A stretch of 64,000 nucleotides of DNA from Triglochin maritima (GCA_963682175.1 OY821770.1:16274501-16338500); one strand, 5' to 3'; shown: positions 47,502-60,586, numbered from the stretch's first letter. Program-made: numbers and translations. Notes: generated from the sequence alone by a model not told the origin.

Positions 47502-48347
47502 ATGGAGCACTTTCGTATCGATACACTGCAGTCGAAGCTGGAGGACGAAACATTTGATTTGGATCCTTTGGAATTCTGCGCTTCCAACTACGACAAGATT
47601 GTAGCAGAATTAAATATGGATGATGTTTTCTATGCAGATGTCTTGTTTGATCCAAGCTTCCATGGTTTTGACGAAATAATTGACACGAACCAAACATGTA
47701 ATCTTAATGAACAATTCTGTGCGACAAACGAGCCAACAAAATGGCAGCCAACATTAATAGATCCAAATGCTCCTCCAATGTCCCAACTACAACAAACCGC
47801 ATCACTTCCCAGCCCGACATCGGAATATTGGCAATCCGGTGTGAAATCGAGGTACCCTATTAATAAATCCAACCACAATGCATCGAGAGAAGAAGCTGAA
47901 AGTTCCACACGGAAAGTCGACGAAGATTCGAGGAGACCTAATATAATGGACGTTAAAGGGAAAGGGAGGGAGATGATATACTGGGAGGCGGTGATGAGGC
48001 CGGTGAACTTGGGACCGGAGATAGCCCCGGCGAAGCGAAAGAGGAAGAACGTGAAGATCTCAAACCTCCCGCACACCACCGCAGCAAGACAAAGGAGGGA
48101 GAGGGTGAGTGAGAGGCTTAGGGTTTTGCGTAGACTTGTGCCCGGTGGTACGAAGATGGACATCGGAACCATGCTTGAAGAGGCCTGCAACTACCTCAAC
48201 TTCCTCAAATCCCAACTTGGGTCTTCTGTGGGTGTCATCAACCCTAACATTAATATGTCAATTCATTCTTCTTCCTGTCTTCCTTATGTCAACCAAGCTT
48301 TGGAATTCAAGAGACTTCAATCTCTCCTTTCATTTCACAAACCCTAA
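47502..48347 (+). CDS. bHLH transcription factor, HECATE/INDEHISCENT-like (group VIIIb)
   Basis: Single-exon frame of 281 residues starting [10 protein letters not shown]. The ATG at 47502 follows TTGTTCAG, which could be the acceptor of a leader intron. The N-terminal half is acidic and without known domains. KRKRKNVK at about 180 is a likely nuclear signal. The bHLH domain is at about 192-241: [20 protein letters not shown], then [16 protein letters not shown]. The VPGGTKMD loop and the ...AAR.RRERISE-like basic region match the HEC/IND group, which acts in gynoecium and fruit patterning (family knowledge). The canonical basic-region Glu that contacts the E-box is Ala here, as in that group. 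The upstream region is triplicated and carries transposons. Probably functional. Confidence 0.85.
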   Translation: MEHFRIDTLQSKLEDETFDLDPLEFCASNYDKIVAELNMDDVFYADVLFDPSFHGFDEIIDTNQTCNLNEQFCATNEPTKWQPTLIDPNAPPMSQLQQTASLPSPTSEYWQSGVKSRYPINKSNHNASREEAESSTRKVDEDSRRPNIMDVKGKGREMIYWEAVMRPVNLGPEIAPAKRKRKNVKISNLPHTTAARQRRERVSERLRVLRRLVPGGTKMDIGTMLEEACNYLNFLKSQLGSSVGVINPNINMSIHSSSCLPYVNQALEFKRLQSLLSFHKP

Positions 48348-49791
48348 CCAACTCATCCACTTCTACCACCCAAACAAACCTATATTAATTAGTCTACTAT
48401 GTACTAGTGCATGGGATATATCAACTAGCAACAATCATGTGCGTTGCATAATTGTCTTTGCATTTCTTGTTGATGTAATAATTCTGAATTTCCACAATAC
48501 TTTTAATGAAGTTAATAAGTTTCGGAGGTAAGACATCTTATGAGTGAGAGTACGTCATTTTAAATATGTTCTTGTACCTCATGCAAGTGTCGTAAATCTC
48601 TCGATTTAATTCGTAAGAGCATGAGCGACGGCACAAAGAAAAAGGAGATCGTGATTAAAACAGTTTTTAATGGGGTAAGATTCACTTCTATTTTGTATTG
48701 ATTTTAATTAAGAAATGAAGTAATAAAATTTAAAAGAAACCAGCACAATTATTATCCTAATGTTAATAGATACTATATTGTTATATCAAAATACTAGATT
48801 TTCGGTGGTTAACTTGAATGAAAAAATTACCAAAGTTGAAACAATTATATTTTTCTATTAAACATTTGAAACAGTTATATTTTCAAACATTTTACAAAAT
48901 TCATTTTCAACTTTCATTTTTTTAAGATTTTTATTCTTACAACTACAATTTTCCTACACATTATACTCTCAATTTTCTTCTTTTCAGATATTTTATTCGC
49001 GATTTTCTTTTTCCATATTCTCAACGTTCATTTTGCAGAGATCTTATTCCATATTTTATGTTTGATTCATATAACTATTTTACTCATGTTTGTCGAACAA
49101 TTATTTTTGAAAAATTGAAATTGAAATAAATTAGTATCAAATTTTAGTAATAATTTATATTTAAACGAGATAAATAATGATATATTATTTATTTATAAAA
49201 TGTAAGAAATAAGTTGAAGAAAAAGAATTGTTGATTTAACAGCAGAATCTTTTTATAAAGATCTTAATTGAGAAAATAAAAAAAAATAAACGGTGGATAA
49301 ATACTGTTAAGGGAAAAAACTAACTTGACAAGAAAGAAAAAATTGAAATGATGGTTGCGAATGCTCTAAGTACCTACAAGTGAAGTAGCATGCATGCAAC
49401 CTTAATTCTGCTGTTAGAAAAAAATTAACTAAAAATGTTTCTTGAATTTGATTGTCACCTTCAATAATCTTTACCATTTTTGTTAGAAACTTTAAATTAA
49501 AACCAATTCTTAATTTCATCACATTTCAAGTTGATTCGATGAATGGTAGATGGGTATTTTTATTATAAAACAATCACATCAAATACCTGGGCATTGCCAG
49601 CACTAAACTGTTGCAGTAGCCATTTTCTTGTACCTCTCCATCATCTTTTGCATTCTTCCAAATGGAATACACATTGACAAAGATAACTAAAATGAAAGGC
49701 AGTTATATATTGCAGCTGTTCTTTCTAACCCATATCTGACAAAAATCTAACGAAAATCCTCGTTGTCCCAAACCCAAACCATCACCAATAA
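48348..49791. other. Downstream spacer of the bHLH gene
   Basis: AT-rich with no recognised gene. It ends at AATAA, the left flank of gypsy element 2. Confidence 0.5.
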
Positions 49792-51875
49792 TGTAACATC
49801 TCGAAACAGTGGAAATTTAAAATTTTAAACAATCAAGAGATTATCAGAATAAACTCATCAACGGGAATGTTACTCATATAAATCAACATTCGGTGCACCA
49901 AAATACAACAAAGTTTGTCAAAAGACGTGATTACAACAATACAATGAAAGACAAGTACAAGCAATCATGACGACCTCGAAGTGTCCGAAGACGATCCTGG
50001 ACCCAAAATGTGTGTGTCCGCTGTCACCACCCGACAGAACCTACTGCGGTCCTGAAACATGAATCAAACAACGATGCCTGAGTTTCCCATTAGGAAACCT
50101 CGTATGCCAAGCTCGCCTATATAAATGCAACAGTACGGTAAATGAACCTATCATACTAGTAGCATGTCATATCACATCTGCAATGCATCAAATCCCTCCA
50201 AGCATAAACGGGACCTCAGTCCAACAACAACAACGAGTCTCCCTCGGAAACCTACCATAGGCAAATACGGTCTTACGGACAGTACGCGACGCACCACCAC
50301 ACGCGACTACTCGAGCCAAAGGGATCAGTGAGGAGCGTCCGCACTTCCGCGCAAAGAACCACGTGGTCTACACCACCTTCGACGGAGCCGTAACCCGGTC
50401 AGTCAACATCCCAAGATAGGTGCCCAATTGGGGATCATCACCGGAACAACATCGGTTGTCCCGCCGGCACAACATCGGCGGTACAACATACGTCCGGCAC
50501 AACATCAGACGACACAACCACAAGCAAGAACATCGTCGGCACTATCATCGTCGGCAAAAACCTCGGCAGCATCGCCGACACAACCTCGGCGGTACATTAT
50601 ACGTCCGGCACAACATCGGACGGGTCCAGACCGTAGTCTGCAGGGTCATCATGCTCCACGAGCCTTGCGTCAACACGCATTGGGATCCGTGATCCCACAG
50701 GTCTGCTACTAAACAGAGAGTAAGGCAGCAACACGTCACACCACGGTCCAACACGGAGGTGGTGCGACCCAAGTGTCCACACTTTTTCACAAGGCGGTCC
50801 CTGGGCGGCACGAGCACGTACCCGCCGTCATCTCCCAGCTCACGCTCTAAGCGAGGACACGGGTTTCCGTGGATAGAGTTGACACAACACAAGGACCAGG
50901 AATTCAGTCCTGCACACAAACGGTCGACCGAAAGACCCTAACCGGTCGACCGTCCCCAATAGGTTCGGTCGATCGAAAGTCTACAACGGTCGAACTATTC
51001 TGCACGTCACTTAAGTCCAAACGGTCGAGCAACAGTCTAAAACCGGTCGACCGAATACGAGGTCAAAATCCGGAGTTAGTCAAAGTCACATAAGACTATT
51101 CAGTCGACCGACGCAAGGGTCCCTGTCGACCGAAAACTACAACGGTCATCCTAATAGTGTACGTCATATATCGGTCGAACCATATAGCAAAATCGGTCGA
51201 ACAACATGCATAATCATCATGTACACTTAAGTTTCGGTCGACCCAAAAAAAGTAACGGTCGACCGAAATCCAACAGTAAACCTCCAACTCACCAGCACAT
51301 ATGCAACTGGTCGACCGCCACATTGGCATCGTTCGACCGGTGTTGGTTAAAGTCAGGCAAAAAGGTAAAACCGGTCGACCGTTGGTTGACAACAACCTTG
51401 TGCCTACCATGGATTTTACGCCGTTCTCTCGTCGCCGGCGAGGTCTCCGACCTCCCGCGACCGACCACAACTTCCCACCAACGTGAGGAACAACAAAGTC
51501 ATACTAATAAGCCAGCATACCTCAAGGAGAAGATGGAGCACACCGAAGTTCCGTTCAACGTCGACGCTCGACAGCACCCCCGCTGCAACGCACCTCACGT
51601 TCGCGTCTTCGCAACGTCGTGCTCGCCTCCACGTGCCGGAGTCGCTGCCACGTTCTCTGGATCTCCGGACAAGGAAGAAGAAAGTGTGAGAGAGAGGTTT
51701 GTGTGAAGAAGAAAGGAGGAAAATGAAGACAAGAAGTGATGGTTTCTCCTCAAACCACACCACCAACAGTAGCCGACCCCTACGCCCATCACCGTCACTG
51801 TTCCACCTCCTCTTCCCCATGCTAATCCCCCACTAAACCCGGGATTAGCCCAAAATCAAAGGCTAGGGTCTAACA
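49792..51875 (-). repeat. 3' LTR of gypsy element 2
   Basis: 2084 bp, TGTAACATCTCG...GGGTCTAACA on the + strand. It contains the paired CGGTCGACCG array at 50919-51386 and two short GC-rich blocks (CGGCACAACATCGG repeats, 50440-50620). Confidence 0.88.
50919..51386. repeat. Paired CGGTCGACCG array in 3' LTR of element 2
   Basis: At least 15 copies of GGTCGACCG or variants such as GGTCGAAC and GTTCGACCG. Pairing and spacing resemble the arrays in the other LTRs. Confidence 0.88.
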
Positions 51876-51929
51876 ACCCACCCACCTTAAAAGGATTTCG
51901 TCCCGAAATCAAAGCAACAACTCACCGAA

Positions 51930-52940
51930 AAGCTCCGGGTATTGCTTCCGAACTTCCTCCTCGATCTCCCAAGTGGCCCCGCGCTCACTGTGGTGCTTCC
52001 ATCGGACCTTCACCATCGGAATGGTGCTCCTCCTGAGCTGGTGATCCATATGATCAACGAACTCGATCTAGGATCTCAAACGGTCCAACATACCTCGGAC
52101 TGAGCTTCCTCTTCTTCCCAAACCTCATCACTCCCCGAGCTGGGGAGATCTTCAGAAACACATGATCACCAGCCTCAAAGCTCAACGCCCATCTGCGTCT
52201 GTCGGCATAACTCTTCTGCCTACTATGTGCTGTGGCCAATCTCCTCCTGATGACATCCACCTTCTCTGCATATATCTGCACGAGCTTTGGCCCCACAAAC
52301 TGCCTCTCGCCCATATCACTCCAGCATACCGGTGATCTGCAAGGCCTCCCGTACAATGCCTCGTACGGTGCCATCCCAATACTCGAATGGTAGTTGTTGT
52401 TGTAGGCGAACTCTATCAACGGCATGTGCTCATCCCAGTGTCCTGCCCAATCTAGTGTGCATGCTCTCAGCATATCCTCCAGGGTCTGGATCGTCCTCTC
52501 TGACTAACCATCTGTCTGTGGGTGAAACGTTGTACTGAACCTCAGTCGCGTCCCCAAACCCTGCTGCAGACTCCCCCAAAACCTGGATGTAAACCTGGGA
52601 TCTCGATCAGAGATGATGCTCACTGGTACTCCGTGCAGCCTGACTATCTCCTCCACATACAACTTAGCTAGACCCTCCAGAGGCAACGTGGTCCTGATCG
52701 CAAATAAGTACACCGACTTGGTCAGTCGATCGACTATCACCCAAATCACGACGTGGAATCTCCTCGACTTCGGCAACCCCGTGACAAAATCCATCGTCAC
52801 GTGCTCCCACTTCCACTCAGGAAGCTCGATACACTGCATCGGTCCTGCTGGTCACTGATGCTCAATCTTCACCTGCTGACAGACTAAGCACCGGACCACA
52901 AACTCAGCAATATCTCTCTTCATGCCCTTCCACCAGAAGT
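51930..52940 (-). pseudogene. gypsy element 2 integrase
   Basis: [16 protein letters not shown] and HPQTDG are present, then a stop at about 52504, then the frame resumes (MLRACTLDWAGHW to EILDRVR). The C-terminal segment after about 52060 is shortened relative to element 1. Not functional. Confidence 0.82.
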
Positions 52941-52944
52941 TCTG

Positions 52945-53945
52945 CTACAGGTCCTTATACATCTTCGTACTCCCAGGGTGGATGGTATATCTCTCTCGGT
53001 GTGCCTCCTCCATGATGTCGTCTCTCAGCCCATCAACCTTCGGCACCCAGATCCGACTCCTGAACCTCAGACCACCATCAACCCCCACACTGAAGTCTGA
53101 TCCATCTCTGGCAGCCAACTGTAACAGACCAGCTAACTCCTCATTGTCACGCTGAGCCTGCACCATCTCCATGACGGTCTGTGGCTCCACCCGAAGCCCA
53201 GCTAACACTGCTCTCTCAGAGCCCTCTGTGAACGGCCTCCACTGTGACAACATTTTAAGTAGTCTCCACTCCTGAATGCATAAACTCGCAACGGTCACCT
53301 TCCCCGGATGATAGGAGATGGTGAATTCGTAGTACTTAATGAACTCAAGCCATCTGCGCTGCCTCATATTCAGCTCCTTCTGCGAGAACAAATACTTCAG
53401 GCTCTGATGATCTGTGAAGACCTCAAACTGCTCTCCATAAAGATAATGCCGCCAGGTCTTCAACGCGTGAACCATCGCCGCTAACTCCAGATCATGAGTA
53501 GGGTAGTTCTTCTCGTGCACCTTCAGCTGCCTCGAAGCGTACGGCACCACCTTCACGTGCTGCATCAGAACACAACCCAAGCCAACCCCTGACACATCAC
53601 TGTAAATCACGTAGCCTCCGCTGCCACTCGGTAGCGTCAGAATCGACGCTATCGTCAGTCGCCTCTTCAGCTCCTGGAAACTGTCCTCGTACTTCTGGGA
53701 CCAAACAAACTTGAAACCCTTATGCGTCACCGTTGTCAGCGGCGAAGCAAGTCGAGAGAAGTCCTGAATGAAACGTCTGTAATACCCAGCTAGTCCCATA
53801 AAGCTCCTGATCTCAGTCACGCTCGTCGGGGCTCTCTACTGAGTCACAACCTCAACCTTCGCCAAACCAACTGAAATCCCATCTGCTGACACAATATGCC
53901 CCAGAAATGCCATCTGATCCAACCAAAACTCGCACTTCGTGTACT
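52945..53945 (-). pseudogene. gypsy element 2 RNase H, RT core deleted
   Basis: Begins in the RT thumb region ([12 protein letters not shown], then MTEIRSFMGLAGYYRRF) and continues through RNase H ([25 protein letters not shown]). The Asp-Ala pair of the RNase H motif has become Asp-Val. The RT palm with the catalytic FVDD is absent. Confidence 0.82.
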
Positions 53946-54750
53946 TCATGCCACCGGATCCTTGTCTCAGGATCAGAAACAACCAAAGTCGCCACAAACA
54001 CTCTGCAACCCTGATGCATCATCCTCTGTGCCTTAACCGCAGACACAATCAGACAACCTCTTCTACTCCTCGTCCCTCTGATCAACACATCTGGCACGTC
54101 TTTCCTCGGAATAAGGATCTTCTCACGGCAAAGGACTCGCACATCGTACTGTGATAGCCACTCCATCCCCAGTATGACGTCGAAGTCCTCCATCAGTAGC
54201 AAGACCAGATCTGCCAGAAAATCATGGTCTCCCGAAGCAACTGTGGTGCTGGGGAGAAAGCTCCCCATAGTGCCCACCTAACCCATGGGCGTACTGACTT
54301 CCAACAAATCAGTCAGTAGCTCAGGGGTCTGATCCAACTCGCCAGCAAACTTCTCCGAAATGAAGGAGTGTGTGGCACCACAATCAAATAAAACATGAGC
54401 AACCAAACCTGAAATGACAATGGTACCTTCCACGACAGTGTTGGAGTCCTTCACCTCCTCGGCCCGGACGGTGAAGACTCACCCTGCTCTCCTGGTCTGG
54501 CTCTGCGGAACAACGGACATGCTGCCTCCGCTCCTCCCGGAGACTGGTGGTCCTGGCCTCCTGCTACTCTCGTCCTGCCTGCCCGGGTAGTCCCGAATAA
54601 AATGGCCCATCTGACCGCATCCCAAGCATTCACTTGTACGTCGGGGGCACTCCTGACCCGGATGAGATCTCCCGCAAGTACAACACGCACCAGACTGGCG
54701 TGATCCTCCTCCATCGACCCGGGGCCTCTTGCCCGGGTTCCCAGTGGAAC
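53946..54750 (-). pseudogene. gypsy element 2 protease and zinc knuckle remnant
   Basis: The protease C-terminal part (LLMEDFDVILGMEWLSQYDV) and linker ([20 protein letters not shown]) are joined abruptly at about 53945 to the RT-distal fragment. Upstream lie the zinc knuckle (CLGCGQMGHFIRDYPG, last Cys changed to Tyr) and a Gly/Ser/Arg-rich part. The sequence then breaks into the LTR at 54750. Confidence 0.78.
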
Positions 54751-56041
54751 GACACAACATCGGATGGTTCTAGACCGTAGTCTGCAGGGTCCTCATGCTC
54801 CACGAGCCTTGCGTCAAAACACATTGGGATCCACGATCCCTCAGGTTTGCTACTCAACAGAGAGTAAGGCAACAACACGTCACACCACGGTCCAACACGG
54901 AGGTGGTGCGACCCATGTGTCCACACTCTTCCACACGGAGGTCCCTGGGCGGCACGAGCACGTGCTCGTCGTCACCTCCCGGCTCACGCTCTAAGCGAGG
55001 ACACGGGTTTCCATGGACAGAGTTGACACAACACAAGGACCAGGAATTCAGTTCTGCACACAAACGATCAACCGAAAGAGCCTAACCGGTCGACCGTCCC
55101 CAATAGGTTCGGTTGACCGAAAGTCTACAACGGTCGAACTATTCTGCACGTCACTTAAGTCCAAATGGTGGAACAACAGTCTAAAACCGGTCGATCGAAT
55201 ACGAGGTAAAAATACGGAGTTGGTTAAAGTCACATAAGACTATTCGGTTGACCGACGCAGGCGTCCCAGTCGACCGAAAACATCCAGGGTAATCCTAATA
55301 ATCTACGTCATATATTGGTGGAACCATATAGCAAAATTGGTCGAACAACATGCATAATCATCAAGTACACTTAAGTTCCGGTCGACCCAAAAACAAGCAA
55401 CAGTCAACCAAAATCCGACAATAAGCCTCCAACTCACCAGCACATATGCAACCGGTCGACCGCCACATTTGCATCGTTCGACCGGTGTTGGTTAAAGTCG
55501 GGCAAAAAGGTAAAACCGGTCGACCGCCCGAAGGCACCGGTCGACCGTTGGTCGACAGCAACCTTGCGTCTGCCAAGAATTTTACGTCGTTCTCTCGTCA
55601 CCGGCGAGGTCTCCGACCTTCCGCGACCGACCACAACTTCCCACCAACGTGAGGAACAACAAAACCATACTAATAAACCGGCATACCTCAAGGAGAAGAC
55701 GGAGCACACCAGAGTTCCGCTCAACGTCGACGCTCGACAGCACCCCTGCTCCAACGCACCTCACGTCCACGTCTCCGAAACGTCGTGCTCGCCTCCACGC
55801 GCCGGAGTCACCACCACGTTCTCTGGATTGCCGGACAAGGAAGAAGAAAGTGAGAGAGAGAGGTTTGTGTGAAGAAGAAATGAGGAAAATGAAGACAAGA
55901 AGTGAGGGTTTCTCCTCAAACCACAACACCAACTGTAGCCGGCCCCTACACCCATCACCGTCATTGTTCCACCTCCTCTTCTCCATGATAATCCCCCACT
56001 AAACCAGGGATTAGCCCAAAATCAAAGGTTAAGGTCTAACA
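54751..56041 (-). repeat. Truncated 5' LTR of gypsy element 2
   Basis: Matches about 50600-51875. The inner part of the LTR and the primer-binding site have been deleted. The array at 55063-55548 is retained. Confidence 0.85.
55063..55548. repeat. Paired CGGTCGACCG array in 5' LTR of element 2
   Basis: Sister of 50919-51386. Several motifs have decayed by C-to-T or G-to-A changes (for example GGTTGACCG, GATCAACCG), as expected for methylated CG sites. Confidence 0.85.
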
Positions 56042-56046
56042 AACAA

Positions 56047-57432
56047 CCCCAACGACAAACGCTCCGTATAGGTGACGCCGGTTAAGGCTTCTACAAGCCT
56101 TCAAGGTATGACAAGCTTCAATTTAAGACTCACCCGAGGTGCGTGAGTAGTGGTTTTAATCGACGGTGACCGTTTGGCGCGTCGAAGGTTTGAGTAGTGG
56201 ATTTCTGCTCTATAACGGTCGACCGGTTGGAGTGTAAATTTGGGTGTTTATACTCGCACCGGTCGAATGATACCCTTGGGCGGTCGACCAATTATGCATT
56301 TTTAGCGAGAATATGAAGGCCCTGGAAGTTTTCGGTCGACGAGGACCCATTGTCGTTCGACCGAAAGTATTGTTTTAAGTTGGTTGGGGGTATAGACCTC
56401 AAAACGGTCGACCGTCCTCTGAATTCGTTTGACCGACGACTTAAGAAAACTTAAAGTTTGGTCGACCTAATTGTTATTTTCGTCGACCAATTTTATTTGA
56501 TTCGAAAGCAGGATTTACTAGAAGTTTTCGGTCGACCGGTTTATCTTGTTTGTTCGTATGATTGTGCACTTTGAGCGAGAGGAGGGAATTACTGGATATT
56601 TTCGATCGAACGGGTCCCCTATGTCGTTCGACCGGTTGGTAGTTAGTACGGTTGGACCAGGCCTCTGTGGGGTTTCGGTTGATCGTGGTTTTGGTTTTCT
56701 TCAATCTTTTTTACCCAATTTTGAATATGTTGCTCGCTTTGTTTGTTGTTGTGATCGGTCTGGAGGGAACCGAGTTCGTCGACACTTTTGGGGCAACAGG
56801 AAGGACATTCCAGCCTGATAGCGATCGTGGTTGTGTCTCTACGGAGCGGGTGCCTTGTGTGCACATGTGTTTGTGGCCGAGACTCTGACCGGCGGTGCCT
56901 TTGAGCACGTGTGATTGTTGGGCAATGATTTTCTGGCAGATGCCTTGTGTGCACGGGTGATTATGGGGTTGGGGTGAGAGGACCCTTGAGCCCCGTGTTG
57001 GTTGTGTCAGGTGTGGTTGGGAGAGAGGTCACATGAACTCTGTTGGACGGTGGCAGTTGTGTTATATTGCATTTTCATATCATGTCATGTTATTATTTAA
57101 TTTATGCATTTAGGAGTTTGGCATACGGGATTTCCTTATGGGAAACTCAGGCATAGTTTTATGTTTGCATTTCAGGACGTGAGCGTCGATAGGAGGTGGT
57201 GACTGTGGGTGCGCGCACCTGGACCGGATCCTGCTTTCTTGCTTTTGAGGTTGATATGATTACACTTGTATATGTGTATATATTTTGTTGATGTAATCAT
57301 ACTTTGACTCCCTGTATTATACGGTGCACCACCTGATATATATATGTATATGTCTGTGATTTTCGTAGCGTCCCTAGTGCTTGATATATATAATTTAAAG
57401 TTTTAAATTTTCCACTATTTCGGGGCATTACA
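56047..57432 (+). repeat. 5' LTR of gypsy element 3, left end missing
   Basis: Ends CGGGGCATTACA two or three bases before the primer-binding site. By comparison with the solo LTR at 45198, about 230 bp is missing on the left, where element 2 abuts. Contains the array at 56214-56640. Confidence 0.8.
56214..56640. repeat. Paired CGGTCGACCG array in LTR of element 3
   Basis: Groups near 56214, 56260, 56333, 56405, 56460, 56530 and 56604. One pair, TTCGGTCGA...TCGACCGAA, is fully complementary including its flanks. Confidence 0.88.
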
Positions 57433-57435
57433 ATT

Positions 57436-57447
57436 TGGTATCAGAGC
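57436..57447 (+). other. Primer-binding site of gypsy element 3
   Basis: TGGTATCAGAGC, complementary to initiator tRNA-Met, next to the LTR end. Confidence 0.9.
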
Positions 57448-57568
57448 CTTTGGTACTGGTGTACTTATCCAAAGAAAGCACCTTATAAGTCTTGCATTAT
57501 TAGTTTGGTTGTAGAGCATGCATGCATGGTCATTTGATTTCCTTTTCGTTTCCTGTCCTCTTGTGTAG

Positions 57569-59106
57569 ATGCCTCCGAGACCTGTGAGGCAACCTTCACG
57601 TTACCGGAGTACCAGTAAGGAGATTGGTGGAGCGGACAGAGAGGAGTAGAGGAGGACCCTCCATGGTACTTTTAGTAGGCTGGGTGAGTTCCTTGAGCGC
57701 CAGTCTGCCCTGTCTGAGCAGGCAGGGGTGGGGTCAGTGCATGACCGGTTTATGCTCCAACACTCACTTTTTCGATGGTAGCGGTGACCCTAAGGCTGTT
57801 GAGGACTGAGTCTTTAAGATTCGGAAGATCTTCCAAGCGACCGGATGTCCTCCAGAGAGACAAGTGGATCTGGCCACCTATGTGTTAAATGGCGAGGCAG
57901 CCAGTTAGTGGAGGTCCATGTCAGTTGTTGTATTCGAGGCAATGAGAAGATTAGCTGGGAGGATTTCCTTGTGGAATTCAACCAGCAATACTTTTCGCAG
58001 CACGTCTGTGACAGGAAGAGGGAGGAGTTCTTGGCATTTGAACAGAGGGAGATGACTCTAGCAGCCTACATCAGCAAATTTCTCGCTTTAGTGTGTTATT
58101 GACCAAATATCTATGTGACTCAGGAGCAGAGGGATGGGAAGTTTTTTCGATGACTGAGGTCGCAGTTTAGATCTCATGTTACTACGAGTATACTGCAGAC
58201 TTTAGATGATGTAGTGAAGTTTGTGATGATTATTGATCTGGACTACCAGGAGACGGTAGAGGCCAGGAAGTTGCATATAACGGCTGGTGGACGTCCGTGA
58301 GGTCAGTCTTCAGGGAATCCGGGCAAGAGGTCCCAGATTGAAGGAGGTGGAGCACCACAGTCTGGGCAGTGCAGGCAGTATGGTGGAATTCATCCCGGCA
58401 AGGGTGCGGGTCCTGTCCTTGTGTGTGTCACGGTTGTGGCCAGATGGGTCACTTTATTCGCTTCTGCCAGATCAGGTCGGGTGGACCTAGTGGACGACCG
58501 GGGTCATCCTCAGCTAATGAAGTGTGACCGAATCAACCAGTTGCACCACCTCAGCAGGGAAAGAGTGTCGGACGTGTCTTCACTATTCAGGCAAAGGAGG
58601 CTAGAGATGTCAGCACAGTGGTGGAAGGCACGCTTTACGTTGATCATTTGATTGCTATAGTGCTTTTCAATTGTGGGACCACACACTCGTTCATCTCTGA
58701 GCAGTTTGCGAGCGTGTTAGGTTGTACCCCTGCGATGTTAACTGCTAGTTTGGAAGTTAGCACACCCTTAGGTTTGGTGGGCATTGTGGGGAGCTTTCTC
58801 CCCGGCGCCACGGTTGTTTCAGGAGACCAAGAGTTTCTGGCAGACCAGGTCTTGTTACCGATGTTAGATTTCGACGTTATACTGGGGATGGATTGGTTGT
58901 CCCGGTATAATGTCTGAGTCTTGTACCGAGAAAAGAAGATTCTGATTCCGAAAAGGGGTTTTCCTAATGTGTTGATCAGGCGAATGAAGAGCAGAGATGG
59001 TCAGATCATGGTTTCCGCAGTGAAGGCTCAGAAGATGATCCACCAGGGTTGCAGGGCTTTTACAGCCACTCTAGTGGTGCCATATCCTGAGGTGAAGAGG
59101 TTGGAA
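57569..59106 (+). pseudogene. gypsy element 3 gag and protease, decayed
   Basis: Gag starts MPPRPVRQPSRYR at 57569 and is broken by several stops and frameshifts. ISWEDFLVEFNQQYFSQHV is clear near 57945-58005 and CGQMGHFIR-like sequence near 58430. The protease VLFNCGTTHSFISE has the catalytic Asp changed to Asn. VILGMDWLSRYNV follows, then a TGA. The frame is cut at 59106 by a solo LTR and resumes at 61039. Confidence 0.85.
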
Positions 59107-60434
59107 TGAAGGGAATGTGTTCTAAAAGTTTACTTTTATTTGTCAATTATTATGAATTGAATGTGCAAATATTTTGTTCCTTGATTAATGTATTCGTCTT
59201 TTGGAAGTGTTAAGGAAGAATCTTTTTGTGCTTAACCGTAGAGCTCTAAAAGATAATGGTTTACATAAATCGAAAGTTATTCAAAATCATGGTAATTGAC
59301 ATGGAACATTAATTACCGAGATAAGATTGTCGTGTTGGTCATCGATTATTGTAGCTCTACAAATATTTGACGACACAAGTATATAAAAGAGGAAAATTTC
59401 TTACTTTTATATATTGAATAAACTTAGCAAGTGAAACATTATAGATTTGTGTTATGTGTTATTAATATTTTCACTATGTCTTGAATCCTAAGATATGAGA
59501 CTTATGTCTTTTCACATAGGAAGTGTTCAATTTGATTATTGTCCAAAGCTATCAATGAGTATAACGATAAAGACTATAGTTTGTTGAGCATGACTTATGC
59601 TGGAAAAGATAGCTAGTCAAAAGATTATCATTGCCCCTATTGATTGAGTAATGATATTAGTGGACCCATTGAAAAAGCAAAATTATAATGTGCACATGCA
59701 ATGTGACTTGTGTTTAGTTACATATTTATAATTAGCTTAAGAGATCAAGAAATGAATATATAATACAAAGATGACACATTTCGACTTTCTATAATATTCT
59801 CAATATCATGGGGGCAAGGGATAGACACAAGTTATATTTTACATATCACTAAGTAGATCATGTTTAGTTCGAGTGAGCAAAACATCTTTGTTATTTGGGT
59901 AACTATAATGTGTAGCTAGATACCGCTTATAGTTTATGATATAAAATATTTTATATCATTGCCAACATAACTTAGATCCTCCGATAAGTCACACCACAAA
60001 ACTGGAAAACAAGAAATATGATTTTATATTTTATATGATGTATTAAGTTTCATGTGTTATGAAATAATATACATGTGATAAAATAATAAAATTAATATGT
60101 CGTAAAAACGACATGGTTAGAATAATAAATAAATTCGTATGAGATGTATATATATTATGTGGTATAATGTTTTGACCTTATATATGATAGTATATTACAT
60201 GATATAATGTGAACTACAACATTATAACATATGAATTTGCTAAAACCCCAAAGTCCAAATTTTGTTGGATATTAATCCAAAATTTGGTAGAGTCAAAAAC
60301 AATGAAAAATGGTCCAACCGTTTGACCATGTTTTTGCATATATTAATAACAGATTTTTTACTGATTAATGACTGGATTTAATCTACCTTGGTCAAAGGTA
60401 GTTATGAGATGATGATATGGTAAAATAAACAAAA

Positions 60435-60586
60435 GATCATGTGCAAAGTGGTTTGCACATGATGTGGTTTAGTGGAGATGTAAACAAGAAATCATGTGTA
60501 AGTGGTTTGCACATGATGTGGTTTAGTGAAGAGATTAACAAAGGATCACGTGTAAGTGGTTTGCACATGATGTGGTTTAGAGGAAA
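60435..60586. repeat. Three tandem 54-bp repeats upstream of the LTR TATA box
   Basis: Each unit contains AAGTGGTTTGCACATGATG. They end just before CTATAAATA at 60589, the position of enhancer-like repeats in some plant copia LTRs. Confidence 0.9.

Larger units (their letters stand above)
49792..56041 (-). mobile_element. Ty3/gypsy element 2, internally deleted
   Basis: Full 3' LTR (49792-51875), polypurine tract, integrase, RNase H, a fused protease and zinc-knuckle part, then directly a truncated 5' LTR (54751-56041). The flanks AATAA (49787-49791) and AACAA (56042-56046) match at 4 of 5 bases. Related to element 1 but a different subfamily. Missing: the RT core, most of gag, the primer-binding site and part of the 5' LTR. 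Confidence 0.88.
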
